In this document: in pieces, positions 24,701 through 30,299 of the stretch
How positions within the stretch are numbered: the stretch's first letter is position 1
How the letters are laid out: each line of letters starts with the position of its first letter
Assembly: GCA_963576735.1 (NCBI GenBank)
Contig: OY755196.1
Span: 6,367,912 to 6,431,911, forward strand
Length of the DNA: 64,000 nucleotides
Reading direction: 5' to 3'
From: Bedellia somnulentella
Taxonomy: Eukaryota > Arthropoda > Insecta > Lepidoptera > Bedelliidae
Made by a program: the position numbers and the translations under genes
Notes under the pieces: generated by a model
Told to the model about the DNA's origin: nothing
The model's input: only the letters and a program-made list of their open reading frames with translations
The model's database searches: none

Positions 24701-25814
24701 TTCAGTGTTAAATTGAACCTCTTTTTTAACATACATACATATACTCACGGCTATAAATCCCTGAACGGGGTAGCCAGAACTTAGGAATGAGAAATTCCTC
24801 AGCCAATCTGGAAGTTGATTGGGGAAAAGATGGTAATAATAAATGTTTATGGTGACGGGTCTTCAACCAAATCGCCCAAAAATCACTTTAAAAGCCCCTA
24901 TACCCTTAGTCGGCTCTTACGATCACCTACGGGTAGAAATGGGGTAGTGTTATTCTAAGCCGACACTACACAGCCACTCTTTTAAGTCGGTAGAAAAGAA
25001 GTTAAATCTTTTTCTCTTTGATAAGAAGGAAATATAATATTTTAATGTAAGGAGTTTCTTGTTGCTTCTTCTCTTTACAAACATTTAGCGAAGCAATGGT
25101 TGTCATATAAGTTTAAGTTATGCTTATGATGTTTCAAAAATATAATGTTAAAATTGAAATTGATTCTAAAATTATTGTTTAACTCTAAAACTTACTAAAC
25201 TAACTACTACTACTTAAACTAACTCAAATAATTGTTTTTTCACAGGTGATAAGTATTTAAATATACAACCTGATTTTGGACAATCGACGATTGATCTTAC
25301 CTCGCAAATTCCTAATTTAGAACTTGTGAATTCAGTACCTGAAACAACTCCGAAAGAAGGAGAAAATTCTGAAGCGATTAGAAAAAAGACTGATATCTGT
25401 TTCGATACTTCCATAGATACACAACTGGATGACTTGTTGGCATCTATTAAACAAGAAGAAGAATTAAATAATGACAACGACGCACAAATAGATTCTACAC
25501 CTGAATCTAAGTCGACCGGAGAAGAAATCGATAAAGAACTTGAATCTAATAAATTAACTGACAATGAAAATGAAAATAAATCTGGGGATAAAAACGATAT
25601 TGAAATAAAGACAGAAAAAAATGAGCAAGACGAGGCTTTGACAGATGTAAATACCGTCAATAATAATGATAATAAAGCTATAGTTGCTAACACTGATAGT
25701 AATATCCATGTTCCAAAAGACATTACTAACGGCAAAGAAGTCACACTTGAAAATGATACTCAAATAAATGCAAATAAAATTGATGGAACTACAATTATAA
25801 GTGCTAGCAATTAA
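6725..25814 (+). CDS. Paralog A: multi-exon gene, unrecognised family, two RRM-like modules and acidic tail
   Basis: Eleven exons join without a frame break: 6725-6763, 6847-7050, 8731-8817, 9860-9943, 10398-10475, 11560-12220, 16886-16968, 19260-19448, 20668-20733, 23172-23331, 25246-25814 (about 739 codons). Visible parts: RRM-like module (about residues 3-80; LDIRGFP as RNP2-like strand); proline-rich segment (82-110); charged helix RELDLLKKKREL (111-138); two NPWA motifs (145, 154); basic linker with KRPF; central conserved domain (about 273-365; FAVGALAKEL, RLRARLMVAL, DFDIIKDI); helical linker with QYLPEVL; second RRM-like module (about 492-561; VRGFP); acidic tail (LDDLLAS). RNA binding is inferred from the RRM-like pattern only; the RNP1 aromatics are weak. 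The 5' end is uncertain: taaccag just before 6724 could be an acceptor, so upstream exons are possible. Homologue of paralog B at 33112-55260. Confidence 0.85.
6847..7050 (+). CDS. Paralog A exon 2 (body of first RRM-like module)
   Basis: 68 codons, phase 0 at both ends (ttacag / GTTTGT). Helix KYADVKHLIRHT, strand VRVILPD, helix AKMIMEKLNGL and strand TTLTVHAV follow RRM order. The aromatic residues of canonical RNP1 are absent. Confidence 0.8.
7442..7681 (+). mobile_element. S1 SINE, near full length
   Basis: Head gctgtgtagtgtcggctta, tail gccgtcagtatatgtatg, inside paralog A intron 2. The rest of the intron up to 8265 shows nothing I recognise. Confidence 0.85.
8268..8493 (+). mobile_element. 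LINE-A 3' end
   Basis: Degenerate C-terminal coding (RANVEGN, GVRSIKNKRACMKRLMDVDEAR, DRTKW) followed by the LINE-A terminus ctaccccaatgggaattaac and a (TATG)n tail. About 240 bp upstream of paralog A exon 3. Confidence 0.85.
8731..8817 (+). CDS. Paralog A exon 3 (proline-rich)
   Basis: 29 codons, phase 0/0 (cttttcag / GTAAAT). Encodes a Pro/Ala-rich segment ending PPPIHVPVDHRLE, which aligns with the end of paralog B exon 1 (KGPVPMDNQLM). Confidence 0.8.
8831..9036 (-). mobile_element. S1 SINE, internally shortened
   Basis: Begins 14 bp after the exon 3 donor. Recognisable by aaagggtagccagagctt and ggtagtgctattctgagc; the centre has lost about 50 bp. Confidence 0.7.
9113..9402 (-). mobile_element. 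T2 SINE, full span, degenerate
   Basis: From the T2 tail (taaacattcactctgtatccc) through gtgataggggg to the tRNA-like head (gataagcggtgttccaccc). Internally deleted around 9280. Confidence 0.8.
9473..9615 (-). repeat. T1 repeat with intact tRNA-like cloverleaf (9497-9569)
   Basis: The minus strand of 9497-9569 folds as GACACTG/CGGTGTC acceptor (7 of 7 pairs with one G-U), with A-box TAGCTCAATTGG and a B-box-like GGTTTCGATCCC. The anticodon loop would read GTA, but the anticodon stem has a mismatch. The flanking aaaggaaagaaa arms recur in every T1 copy, so I take it as a tRNA-derived repeat, not a working tRNA gene. Confidence 0.75.
9728..9840 (+). repeat. T1 repeat, partial, opposite orientation
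   Basis: tgtgggttcgatccccgccgttgtcg then ttttcttttcatttatttatcag and the T1 end ccctacatgaggatttcatgaac. Only the B-box half of the tRNA-like part is left. Confidence 0.65.
9860..9943 (+). CDS. Paralog A exon 4 (charged helix)
   Basis: 28 codons, phase 0/0 (ttcacag / GTATGT). NLDRELDLLKKKRELLEEKV then HLEQHLQH, a likely short coiled coil. Same length and phase as paralog B exon 2 (DLNRELELLRRKRELLQ). Confidence 0.9.
9986..10092 (+). mobile_element. S1 SINE, 5' half only
   Basis: gtgtagtgccggctgagaat to gggaggtggaattt. SINEs usually truncate at the 5' end, so loss of the 3' half implies a later deletion. Confidence 0.7.
10113..10363 (-). mobile_element. S1 SINE, full-length and well preserved
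   Basis: tacatacatacatatactcacggctataaatccc-type tail and cgacactacacggc head, ending 34 bp before paralog A exon 5. Confidence 0.9.
10398..10475 (+). CDS. Paralog A exon 5 (duplicated NPWA motif)
   Basis: 26 codons, phase 0/0 (ttttttag / GTAAGC). LNPWAATTP and INPWAAQGP are two tandem motif units, each coded by aatccttgggctgca. Paralog B exon 3 has a single NPWA unit (15 codons). Confidence 0.85.
10545..10665 (-). repeat. T1 repeat with tRNA-like part deleted
   Basis: aataaaggaaagaaaaatttcgccacaggcgg runs directly into aaaaattttctttcctttat and the T1 end ccccacatgaggttttcatg, leaving the two arms as a short palindrome. Confidence 0.75.
10754..10998 (-). mobile_element. S1 SINE, head slightly shortened
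   Basis: acatacatacttatactcacgg tail to cattttaagcactac; about 10 bp of head lost. Confidence 0.85.
11203..11422 (-). mobile_element. S1 SINE, diverged
   Basis: tttactcatggccataaatc to cctgtcactacacgg, missing the ccctagaaggggtagcc block. About 140 bp before paralog A exon 6. Confidence 0.8.
11560..12220 (+). CDS. Paralog A exon 6 (linker and central conserved domain)
   Basis: 220 codons plus one base (phase 0 in, phase 1 out; ctttcag / GTATTA). The first half is a low-complexity basic Pro/Gln/Asn linker with KRPFPNQNF and AKRFK, possibly a nuclear localisation signal. The second half (about codons 108-200) is the best-conserved part of the family: FTLKP.KEIP, FAVGALAKELRSRH, RLRARLMVALAYKEI, DFDIIKDI. 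Paralog B exon 4 matches over the same block with the same phases. Confidence 0.9.
12255..12775 (+). repeat. Two degenerate tRNA-like SINE units in tandem
   Basis: 12262-12325 looks like a tRNA head (tggtctagcggtaagc as A box, ggttcgattc as B box). Two diverged direct units follow (about 12405-12560 and 12640-12770), each with tggtggactatggc and gggctgtgat, a 3' motif I associate with RTE-mobilised lepidopteran SINEs. Confidence 0.5.
12781..13426. other. Intron sequence, nothing recognised
   Basis: AT-rich paralog A intron 6 with no long frame, repeat or structure I can support. Confidence 0.6.
13427..13546. repeat. Palindromic MITE or hairpin (arms ~50 bp)
   Basis: aaaacaactattaactttcg...ttattacatggttttt is mirrored almost perfectly by aaaaccatgtaataacacgc...aatagttgtttt, with a spacer of about 16 bp. 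No target duplication is clear. Confidence 0.85.
14093..14230 (+). mobile_element. Palindromic 138-bp MITE, copy 1 (TAA duplication)
   Basis: Terminal CxCCCGATTTCTGAATTGAG and its reverse complement at the other end; the arms pair over most of the length. Flanked by TAA on both sides (14090-14092, 14231-14233). A 3-bp TAA duplication fits PIF/Harbinger-type elements. Copies 2 and 3 are at 49607 and 61253. Confidence 0.85.
14234..15205. other. Intron sequence without supported features
   Basis: Frames at 14807-15103 exist, but the codon content looks random and no motif is visible. The stretch from about 14531 (tgtagtgtggtaagc) could be an eroded LTR; I cannot support it. Confidence 0.5.
15207..16545 (-). 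mobile_element. LINE-A copy 3: RT and C-terminal region, 5'-truncated
   Basis: Minus frames 16521-16171 (AGFRKGMGCMDQ, FIDLEKAYDRV, SRGVR), 16140-15577 (MFMDDCL, LLYADDQVLLAS, FVYLGSLFTRDG, GSECWVWQKKH) and 15576-15301 (GMLRWFEHIERMDD, LDQIESVLKKAGVRS). Stops or frame shifts separate the three, at about 16150 and 15578. The tail is tacatacatacatatactcacg. Close in sequence to copy 1. Confidence 0.9.
16600..16800 (+). repeat. Possible solo-LTR fragment related to the 2879-3167 LTR
   Basis: Shares the order acattccaca...agactcgc.atacaaa...gaagt.tct.. with the LTR near 2950-3040, but only loosely. Confidence 0.3.
16886..16968 (+). CDS. Paralog A exon 7
   Basis: Two bases completing a split Val codon, then 27 codons; phase 1 in, 0 out (ttctag / GTAAGT). 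Reads AEVTEDSKATKEFKEILKDR then a Leu-rich end, predicted helical. The frame excludes the alternative acceptor at ttgcag. Paralog B exon 5 (74 nt) has the same phases. Confidence 0.8.
17008..17360 (+). mobile_element. T2 SINE, full-length
   Basis: tRNA-like head (cgtgatagctcggtgagtag, ggttcaaattccgggtcggg), T2 body, tail ccttcggtgatatttggcgtaaacg. 40 bp downstream of the exon 7 donor. Confidence 0.9.
17433..17692 (+). repeat. Dispersed repeat 'ctagctgacccgacagac', copy 1
   Basis: Starts actagctgacccgacagact, ends cacatttataatactagg. A second copy is at 34566-34828. Same end style as the gcttcgcccgcgtgg repeats at 35061 and 45364. Confidence 0.75.
17693..18130. other. Intron sequence, nothing recognised
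   Basis: AT-rich, no supported gene or repeat. Confidence 0.5.
18133..18350 (+). repeat. Dispersed repeat 'ggagcttcgctcc', copy 1
   Basis: Contains gtcgggggtaaatggagctt and cttgaccaccgtgcatttca. A related block lies inverted at about 27435-27715 (agaagctccatttacccccg). Confidence 0.5.
18580..18684 (-). mobile_element. T2 SINE, 3' part only
   Basis: cgttcacgccatatatcccc to agtacccatgttttgctt. Confidence 0.8.
18838..19245. repeat. T1 pair: two tRNA-like units head to head, one split by a MITE
   Basis: The minus-oriented unit (about 18868-18935) is followed by a plus-oriented unit starting gacaccgtggctcaattggc at 18947. That unit is broken after gtagac and resumes as cccgaggtagcgggttcaag at about 19128. 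T1 arms lie at both ends. Confidence 0.7.
18978..19127. mobile_element. Palindromic ~150-bp MITE inserted in a T1 tRNA-like sequence
   Basis: gtattacgtatcttttgcga...cgattgtcgctgtcaatgtc is mirrored by gacacttttgacagcgacaa...ctaaagatacataatcag. The host tRNA-like sequence closes across it. Confidence 0.8.
19260..19448 (+). CDS. Paralog A exon 8 (helical linker)
   Basis: 63 codons, phase 0/0 (aatacag / GTAAGT). Charged, helix-rich; EEKYLLELVKALNKVEE then VDQYLPEVLPEFVN. Corresponds to paralog B exon 6, which shares KYLPKLV near its end. Confidence 0.85.
19484..19572 (-). repeat. T3 repeat fragment
   Basis: cggacatattatacacag...agttagtcccgaactaagta...actcaacgatatattt. Confidence 0.7.
19654..20065 (-). 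mobile_element. T2 SINE (no tRNA head) interrupted by a T1 repeat
   Basis: T2 sequence breaks after attgacatctgg (ends 19737) and resumes with a second attgacatctgg near 19936. This 12-bp duplication brackets the T1 copy, so T1 inserted after T2. Confidence 0.9.
19738..19935 (-). repeat. T1 repeat, complete, with tRNA-like part at 19774-19846
   Basis: The minus strand of 19774-19846 reads as a 73-nt tRNA-like sequence: A box TAGCTCAATTGG, B box GGTTCGATTTC, GTA in the anticodon position, followed by GAATTTTTTTT. One acceptor pair is mismatched. The poly-T run would be a natural Pol III stop. Arms aataaaggaaa and tttctttcctttctttatt flank it. Confidence 0.8.
20222..20640 (-). repeat. T1 repeat split by an S1 SINE; tRNA-like part at 20251-20321
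   Basis: The tRNA-like part has B box GGTTCGATTCC and acceptor GACACTA/TAGTGTC; a 2-base deletion shortens the anticodon region. T1 resumes at about 20583 with tttcctttatttattag. Confidence 0.8.
20345..20583 (-). mobile_element. S1 SINE inside T1
   Basis: tttccttta repeats at both borders (9 bp) and defines the insertion. The head ends ctaagccgaagc, so a few bases are altered. Confidence 0.85.
20668..20733 (+). CDS. Paralog A exon 9
   Basis: 22 codons, phase 0/0 (tccccag / GTAAGT): a helix (QIESMLMQKNLW) then NTLYSVI, the first strand of the second RRM-like module. Paralog B exon 7 is also 66 nt and ends FSVV. Confidence 0.85.
20774..20843 (-). mobile_element. S1 SINE, 5' end fragment
   Basis: cttagtcaactcctacgata to gccgacactacacggcc. 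Confidence 0.75.
21033..21258 (+). mobile_element. S1 SINE, tail lost
   Basis: gagtaatgccggcttagaat to ctctggctaccc then tttttctcttttatagct. Followed by an aagaaagaaagaaag run. Confidence 0.8.
21259..22260. other. A-rich intron stretch with simple repeats
   Basis: Runs of gaaagaaagaaa (21260, 21590), gaagaagaag (21670) and long A tracts. Repeated 'agacattyattcrc' blocks (21285, 21607, 21685) look like 3' ends of old minus-sense LINEs (AATAAATGTCTC). 21428-21500 is a T3 fragment. Long minus frames here are artefacts of T-rich composition. Confidence 0.5.
22279..22338 (-). mobile_element. S1 SINE, 3' end fragment
   Basis: tatatactcacggctataaatccc-type tail, breaking off at gaaattcctct into unrelated DNA. 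Confidence 0.75.
22340..22575. repeat. Dispersed repeat, inverted relative to 45755-46010
   Basis: Shares caaagatat.aatcaccact and cctatatggttattttatag with the reverse complement of 45755-46010. The two copies sit in introns of paralogs A and B that are not equivalent. Confidence 0.65.
22580..22828 (-). mobile_element. S1 SINE, full-length
   Basis: Tail acacacacacacatactcacgg (the usual TACA run has become CA), head ccgacactacacggc. Confidence 0.9.
22855..23095 (+). repeat. T3 repeat with tRNA-like segment
   Basis: ggtctggaggttgcgggttcaatcccc (B box) then tttcttagtcttggatg and the T3 tail gttagtctcccataatac...tatgtccgtatatat. Confidence 0.7.
23172..23331 (+). CDS. Paralog A exon 10 (second RRM-like module)
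   Basis: 53 codons plus one base, phase 0 in, 1 out (gttttcag / GTGAGT). VRGFPVLPQKALVRSFIYKF then a strand ALLVKLANK and helix DYDRFLEANG. Paralog B exon 8 is exactly as long (160 nt) with IQGRPSLPP and DFDAILGKNG. Confidence 0.9.
23354..23509 (-). mobile_element. T2 SINE, 3' half
   Basis: Tail aacataacataaacgttcac to gtgatagggggcaggcctat. 22 bp after the exon 10 donor. Confidence 0.85.
23711..23768 (+). mobile_element. T2 SINE, last 58 bp
   Basis: acctctgccaaccccttcga to cgtttatgttttgttatgtt. Confidence 0.8.
23870..24055 (+). mobile_element. CR1/Jockey-type LINE 3' end
   Basis: ggttgctgcgccctttcagg, taactaatcaactcattacc, then gcaataaatatatttgaatt with a short TTGAATT-type tail. This is untranslated 3' sequence I associate with CR1-like elements of Lepidoptera. 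Confidence 0.5.
24056..24728. other. Intron sequence, little recognised
   Basis: One 78-codon minus frame (24445-24209) with no motif. A bare LINE-A/S1-like tail (gcgtgagtatatgaatgtatg) is at about 24639. Confidence 0.5.
24729..24974 (-). mobile_element. S1 SINE, full-length
   Basis: atacatacatatactcacgg to cgacactacacagc. Shares the ccctgaacggggtagcc variant with 22580-22828 and 44911-45161. Confidence 0.9.
25246..25814 (+). CDS. Paralog A exon 11 (end of RRM-like module, acidic tail, stop)
   Basis: Two bases completing a split Gly codon, then 188 codons and TAA. DKYLNIQPDF supplies the last RRM strand. The rest is an Asp/Glu/Asn/Lys-rich disordered tail with TQLDDLLASIKQEEELNN, matched in paralog B by AQIDNLLASLRNDENIKEE. 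Confidence 0.9.
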
Positions 25815-25843
25815 GCCATTTATAAAACTGTAGATGACAAATT

Positions 25844-25849
25844 AATAAA
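25844..25849 (+). promoter_or_regulatory. Poly(A) signal of paralog A
   Basis: AATAAA 30 bp after the stop. About 25 bases further, gctagtgatgaagatgatct reads as an acidic peptide and may be an eroded alternative tail exon. Confidence 0.6.
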
Positions 25850-25957
25850 CAAAAGGTGTTTTTATGCAAAGGCTAGTGATGAAGATGATCTTGAAGATGT
25901 TAAGGCAAATTGTGGTGATAAGGATATAATATAAAATATGGAAATAACCCAACAACT

Positions 25958-26012
25958 GACACGGCTTAGAATGTCACTAACCCTTTCTACCCACGGGTGT
26001 CGTAAGAGGGCA
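25958..26012 (+). mobile_element. S1 SINE, 5' end fragment
   Basis: acacggcttagaatgtcact to gtgtcgtaagaggg. Confidence 0.7.
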
Positions 26013-26204
26013 CTCCTTATAATTTAGGAGTATAAAAAAATAGTTCCAAACCTATTCTCAGACCTACCAAACGTGTACCCAACATTTAATATAAATCGGT
26101 TCAGCCGTTTCGGAGGTATTTGGTGACCAACACTGTGACATGCAAATTTTATATATTAGTTTTAACTTAATTGAAATACATTTCAAATAATTTGAATGTT
26201 TTAG

Positions 26205-26560
26205 TTTATGAAAACCTCATGTGGGGATTATTACTAATAAATAAAGGAAAGAAAAATCCCCGCTAGAGTCGAAATTTTTCTTGTATTTATTACATACATA
26301 TACTCACGGCTATATTTCCCTAGAAGGGGTAGCCAGAGCTAAGGAATTTAAAATTCCTCAGCCACTTTTGGAAGTTGAGTGGGGAAAAGATGATAAAAAT
26401 AAAGGTTTTTGGTGAAGGATCTCCAACCGCATCGCCCAAAAATCCAATAAAAAGCCCCTTACGTCGCCTCTTACGACACCTGTGGGTAGAATGGGGTAGC
26501 GACATTCTAAGCCGGCACTACACGGCTTGTATTTATTAATAAATTTCAAAGTTTATATTA
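26205..26560 (+). repeat. T1 repeat (tRNA-like part mostly lost), split by an S1 SINE
   Basis: atgaaaacctcatgtgggga...aataaataaaggaaagaaa then a remnant ccccgctagagtcgaaattt. ttgtatttat occurs on both sides of the S1 (26281-26290 and 26527-26536). Confidence 0.8.
26291..26526 (-). mobile_element. S1 SINE with perfect 10-bp target duplication
   Basis: Full head and tail; a short internal deletion removed the aatacccttagtc block (agccccttacgtcgcctctt). Bordered by ttgtatttat twice. Confidence 0.9.
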
Positions 26561-26654
26561 TTGGATTTAAGCTAACTTCGAATTTCGTAAGTCACTAATA
26601 CCCTTCTAGACGTTTGCCCGATTTAAGATTATGGATAGATAATAAAGTACAGTA

Positions 26655-26877
26655 TAAGGGCCAGTTTTTTGATCCGTGGTTAACTCAACAATTTGTTAAA
26701 TATCGTAACTATTAGTTAGATATCAGCAAAATGCATTTTTTGACCCGTGGTTAGAGTAACTAATGTCAAATATCGAACCAAAATGGATTTACGATTTGAC
26801 TACTGGTTAGACATTTAACTATAGTCAATGTAACAAATGGTTATATTTTTAACTCCGGATCAAAAAACTGGCCCTTA
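26655..26877. mobile_element. 223-bp MITE with terminal inverted repeats
   Basis: Ends taagggccagttttttgatc and gatcaaaaaactggccctta are reverse complements. Internal ttgacccgtggtta echoes the left end. Target duplication ambiguous. Confidence 0.8.
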
Positions 26878-28130
26878 CACACGCAAGAAACACACTTTAA
26901 TAAAAGAACTATATTTTATTTGTCCATAAATATTTCTGTTACAAATTAATGCCCAGTTTATTAAATGGAATTTGTGAAATATATAATTGGCACGATAAAT
27001 TGTTATATTTAAAAATGTTTGTTAATAGATATATAAATAAATAATAGTAAGGTTTAATCACCATAAATAATTGCCCATGTTGATGTTTGTATGACCTAGG
27101 CCTGTATCCTAGTTTATTTATTTGGATAAACAACAGCGATATGCTATAATAATCTTAAATATAATATAACTAATACTAGGTAAGCATACCGCATACAGCT
27201 ATCATCTACCTAGGTCGAGATGATAGCTTCTGGGTCCAGAGGTAGCGGGTTCGAATCCCTCTGAGACACTTCATATTATAAACATCTATGTTTATCTCTA
27301 AGTCTTGAATATGATTATGTAAATTAAATATTATAAAGTAAATCGCCGTATATCTCTTACCACAAGTCATTATCGTACATTTCTAAGGCTAACTTGACAT
27401 GTGTAATATGTCCTTAATTATTTTATTTAGTTATTGGAGAGAAGCTCCATTTACCCCCGATTTTTGTATTTCGCATGTAACCTAACTCCACCGCAACGAT
27501 ATATCCGACCTTAACTAAATTTTGCATGATGGTCAAAGGCATCAAGGACCAGGTTGTGACGAAGAGGTATTTCGAATAAATGTTACCATTGAGGAATGAT
27601 CACCCTTTAAAGTTTCCCATTTAAGTCTATGGGAAACTATTGTAAACTAATCTGTCATCTCTTTAATTTTGTTCAGCTTCGCTCCAAATTTCGGCATGCG
27701 AAGCTTTCCCACCTAGTTGTACTTTTCTAAGGCTAACTTGATCTGTGTGATATGTCCGTATTTATTTTATTTAGTTATTCATGGGATGTTCAATGAGCGC
27801 TTGCATGTTTTACAATGGTAAAAATATTAAGCAACGTGAGTTTTGATACGGACCGATTCGATAGTACATTAAAGAAGATTAAATAAATATAAGTGATTTT
27901 ATCTCAACCAATATTGCTAAGAATTGTTTTTATGTTGTACATATTACTTTAACAAATATAGCATTAAAATAACATTTGTGTTTTCAATGGATTCCAACAT
28001 TTTATTTACAGATTTGTTATAATGGTAGGCCTTAGAAAGCTTCTTAGAATAAATATTATGGTTTTGTGAAGTAAAATCCCAGGCCAGCCCAGAGAACCTT
28101 TAAACTATAGCAGAGTCGCCTTCATACTAG
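26878..28130. other. Intergenic, mostly old repeats
   Basis: 27178-27345 holds a T3-type tRNA-like segment (ccagaggtagcgggttcgaa). 27435-27715 is the inverted partner of the 18133 repeat. A T3 tail-like piece is near 27725. No gene seen. Confidence 0.5.
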
Positions 28131-28298
28131 ATATGTGAGATCAAAAGATATACTGGCCAGTACACCCTGCTGTGTACCAACTTATAATTTGTATTGCGCT
28201 TAGGTCGAAAAACATTTACAAACCGCGATGTACGAATATGAGTGGGACGCTGCTATGTGCGACTGAGCCCGCAGTAGTGTGCGCTCTAACATTACTCC
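28130..28298 (-). repeat. Dispersed repeat, possible LTR, copy 1
   Basis: Matches 36145-36305 closely (ggccagtacaccctgctg, cgcagtagtgtgcgctctaa). On the minus strand it starts near TGT and carries CGCACACTACTGCGG, LTR-like. Confidence 0.6.
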
Positions 28299-28299
28299 A

Positions 28300-28551
28300 A
28301 CATATACTCACGGCTATAAACCTCTAAAAGGGGTAGCCCGAACTTCAGGATACGAAATTCCTCAGCAACTTTTGGAAGTTAAGTGGGGAAGAGATTGTAA
28401 AATAAAGGTTCTTGGTGATGGATCTCAAACATCGCCAAGAACCTTTATTTGATTATTTTACAAGCATCACCCAAAATATCACTTTAAACTCTTACGAACA
28501 ACCTCGGGCAATAACGGGGTAGTCCTATTCTAAGCCGACACTACACAGCCG
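28300..28551 (-). mobile_element. S1 SINE with internal inverted duplication
   Basis: Full span, but around 28395-28465 the block taaaataaaggttcttgg is followed by ccaagaacctttattt, giving a local hairpin not seen in other copies. Confidence 0.85.
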
Positions 28552-28593
28552 TGGCCTTCACTGTCATAAATAAGTTGTATTACTTTTTGTGTG

Positions 28594-28841
28594 CTGTGTA
28601 GTGTCGGCTTAGAATAGCACTACCCCTTTTCTTCCGGCGGGTGTACGTAAAAGGCGACTAACGGTATTGGGGCTTTTAAGGGATTTTGGGCGATGCGGTT
28701 GGAGACCCATCACCAACAACCTTTATTTTTACAATCTTTTCCCAACTCTACTTTCCAAAAGTGGCCGAGGAACTTCTAGTTCCTTAGCTCTGGCTACCCC
28801 TTGTAGGGATTTATAGCCGTGAGTATATGTATGTATGTATG
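28594..28841 (+). mobile_element. S1 SINE, full-length reference copy with 13-bp target duplication
   Basis: tactttttgtgtg occurs at 28581-28593 and 28842-28854, fixing both ends. Head ctgtgtagtgtcggcttaga, B-box-like ggttggagacc, tail gccgtgagtatatgtatgta. The duplication shows target-primed insertion and gives the sense direction. Confidence 0.95.
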
Positions 28842-28854
28842 TACTTTTTGTGTG

Positions 28855-28985
28855 AAGAATAAAAATGCATGTATGTTTGTGTAAATTGTTTGATGAAAAT
28901 AGATGAAACTCAAGAGGTTAGCCAGGATCGTGCATAGTGGCGAGCGATAGTCTCTGCCTACCACAAAGGAAACTAATACCTGTAT
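28855..28985 (+). mobile_element. LINE-A 3' remnant
   Basis: gttagccaggatcgtgcata, tagtctctgcctacc: the last coding codons of LINE-A without its tail. Confidence 0.6.
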
Positions 28986-29050
28986 GGCCTGTGAACATGA
29001 TTTGCCGTTATGGTGATGTAAATTTTGTAACGCAAAAACAATTTTGATTT

Positions 29051-29165
29051 ATAAAACTCAAACGTTTACGCCACATATCCGTTAGTAGAGGTATGAATAC
29101 TTCTGAACATCACGCGACATTGTCATCTGGTGTTCAGAGTACCCACGTGTTGCTTGGACAGCGTA
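29051..29165 (-). mobile_element. T2 SINE, 3' part, joined to an R4-like 3' end
   Basis: cgtttacgccacatatccgt to cttggacagcgtactc, then directly the R4-like sequence. Confidence 0.75.
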
Positions 29166-29405
29166 CTCCCCGACAAAAGAACAGACGGTCGGGGTCAGGG
29201 ACTCAGGTTCAAGAACCGCCGGACGATCCGAGCCGTATCGAGCAGCACTGCGCACAACATTTGTGCTGGAATCGATGCGCCACAGAAATCCAACTGCCTC
29301 AAGTTGGTCCCGAAGCTCTTCGGCCATAAGTACCAAAGATGCCGCACTGCATACAAATTTAACGCACAAAAGTGGACCGAGAGAATGACAAGACTGTTTG
29401 ACAAT
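29166..29405 (-). mobile_element. R2/R4 (Dong)-like non-LTR element, extreme 3' end
   Basis: Minus frame encodes LRQLDFCGASIPAQM and LDTARIVRRFLNL, the C-terminus seen again at 55905-56121 (RRLDFCGVSVPAQM, LDTARIVRRFL). The shared 3' end gtcggggtcaggga also matches. Confidence 0.8.
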
Positions 29406-29850
29406 TAAATATTTATTTTTCTACAATTATCGACCTTACCGCATTTTCTTAAGACCTATTATTTATTGCAAGATCTAGCACGCGACTGTCAGTGAAACAG
29501 TACTTACCATGTAAAAAAGCACTGTTTGGCCGGGCCGCTTTTCGTGCTTTGTTGTGTTATCTTTGGTATATATGATCGAAGGCGAAGCTGGTTAAAATTA
29601 AACAGTTGACAGACCAATATTATTATTACCTCGCACAGCTCTGGATGTCTGCTCTTAGCTCTGGAGGTCAACTCTTCACATCTACGCACGTACCTTTTCT
29701 CTTATATTTTAACTAAAGTAAGTAATTTAAATAATATTAATTCTAGCCCTTACTAGTCGGTAAAACCAACGATAACTACCGTTGAGTTTTACGAATATCG
29801 CCATGCCTTGTATACTCAATTATTAGAAATGTATGTAAATAACATAAACG
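29406..29850. other. Intergenic, nothing recognised
   Basis: No supported gene or repeat; short frames only. Confidence 0.5.
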
Positions 29851-29851
29851 T

Positions 29852-29938
29852 TCACTAATAAATAAGGGAAAGAAAAATTTCGACACAGGCGGGAATCGAA
29901 CCCGCGACCTCGGGTATACGCCCCCGTCGTATACGTAA
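29852..29938 (-). repeat. T1 repeat, truncated in the tRNA-like part
   Basis: actaataaataagggaaag, gacacaggcgggaatcgaac, ending cgcccccgtcgt; the 5' half of the cloverleaf is missing. Confidence 0.75.
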
Positions 29939-29948
29939 AGATTTAAAT

Positions 29949-30219
29949 AAACGTTCACGCTGAATATCCCCGAAGGGGGGTTGGCAGAGGTACTAAGGGG
30001 GCAGGCCTATTGCCGTTTTGTACGAATACACTGTCACATGACTAAGTACAACTCAGCCATATGGGTTCCCTCACGATGTTTTCCCTCACCGTTAACAACC
30101 ATGATAAATTAACCACACAAATGTCATTAGAAAAGACAAATAGATGTAGGCCCGACCCGGGATTAGAACACTAGTCGTTTGCACGATAACCGATGTTCTA
30201 CCAATTGAGCTATCACGGT
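29949..30219 (-). mobile_element. T2 SINE with internal deletion
   Basis: Tail aaacgttcacgctgaatatc; jumps from agaggtacta to gggggcaggcc, then intact to the tRNA-like head ctatcacgg. Confidence 0.85.
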
Positions 30220-30299
30220 AAGTATGTAAATATACCTTCATTTTTGCCTATCCTACGAAAGCGTGAGCCATATATGGAAGGAAATAGGGTAGTGCTAAA

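Noticed and set aside
25214..25744. 176-codon minus frame
   Set aside because: Antisense of the paralog A acidic tail; Ser/Leu-rich with no motif.
28130..28298. Promoter shared with 36145-36305
   Set aside because: The similarity is better explained by two copies of an LTR-like repeat; no gene starts beside either copy.
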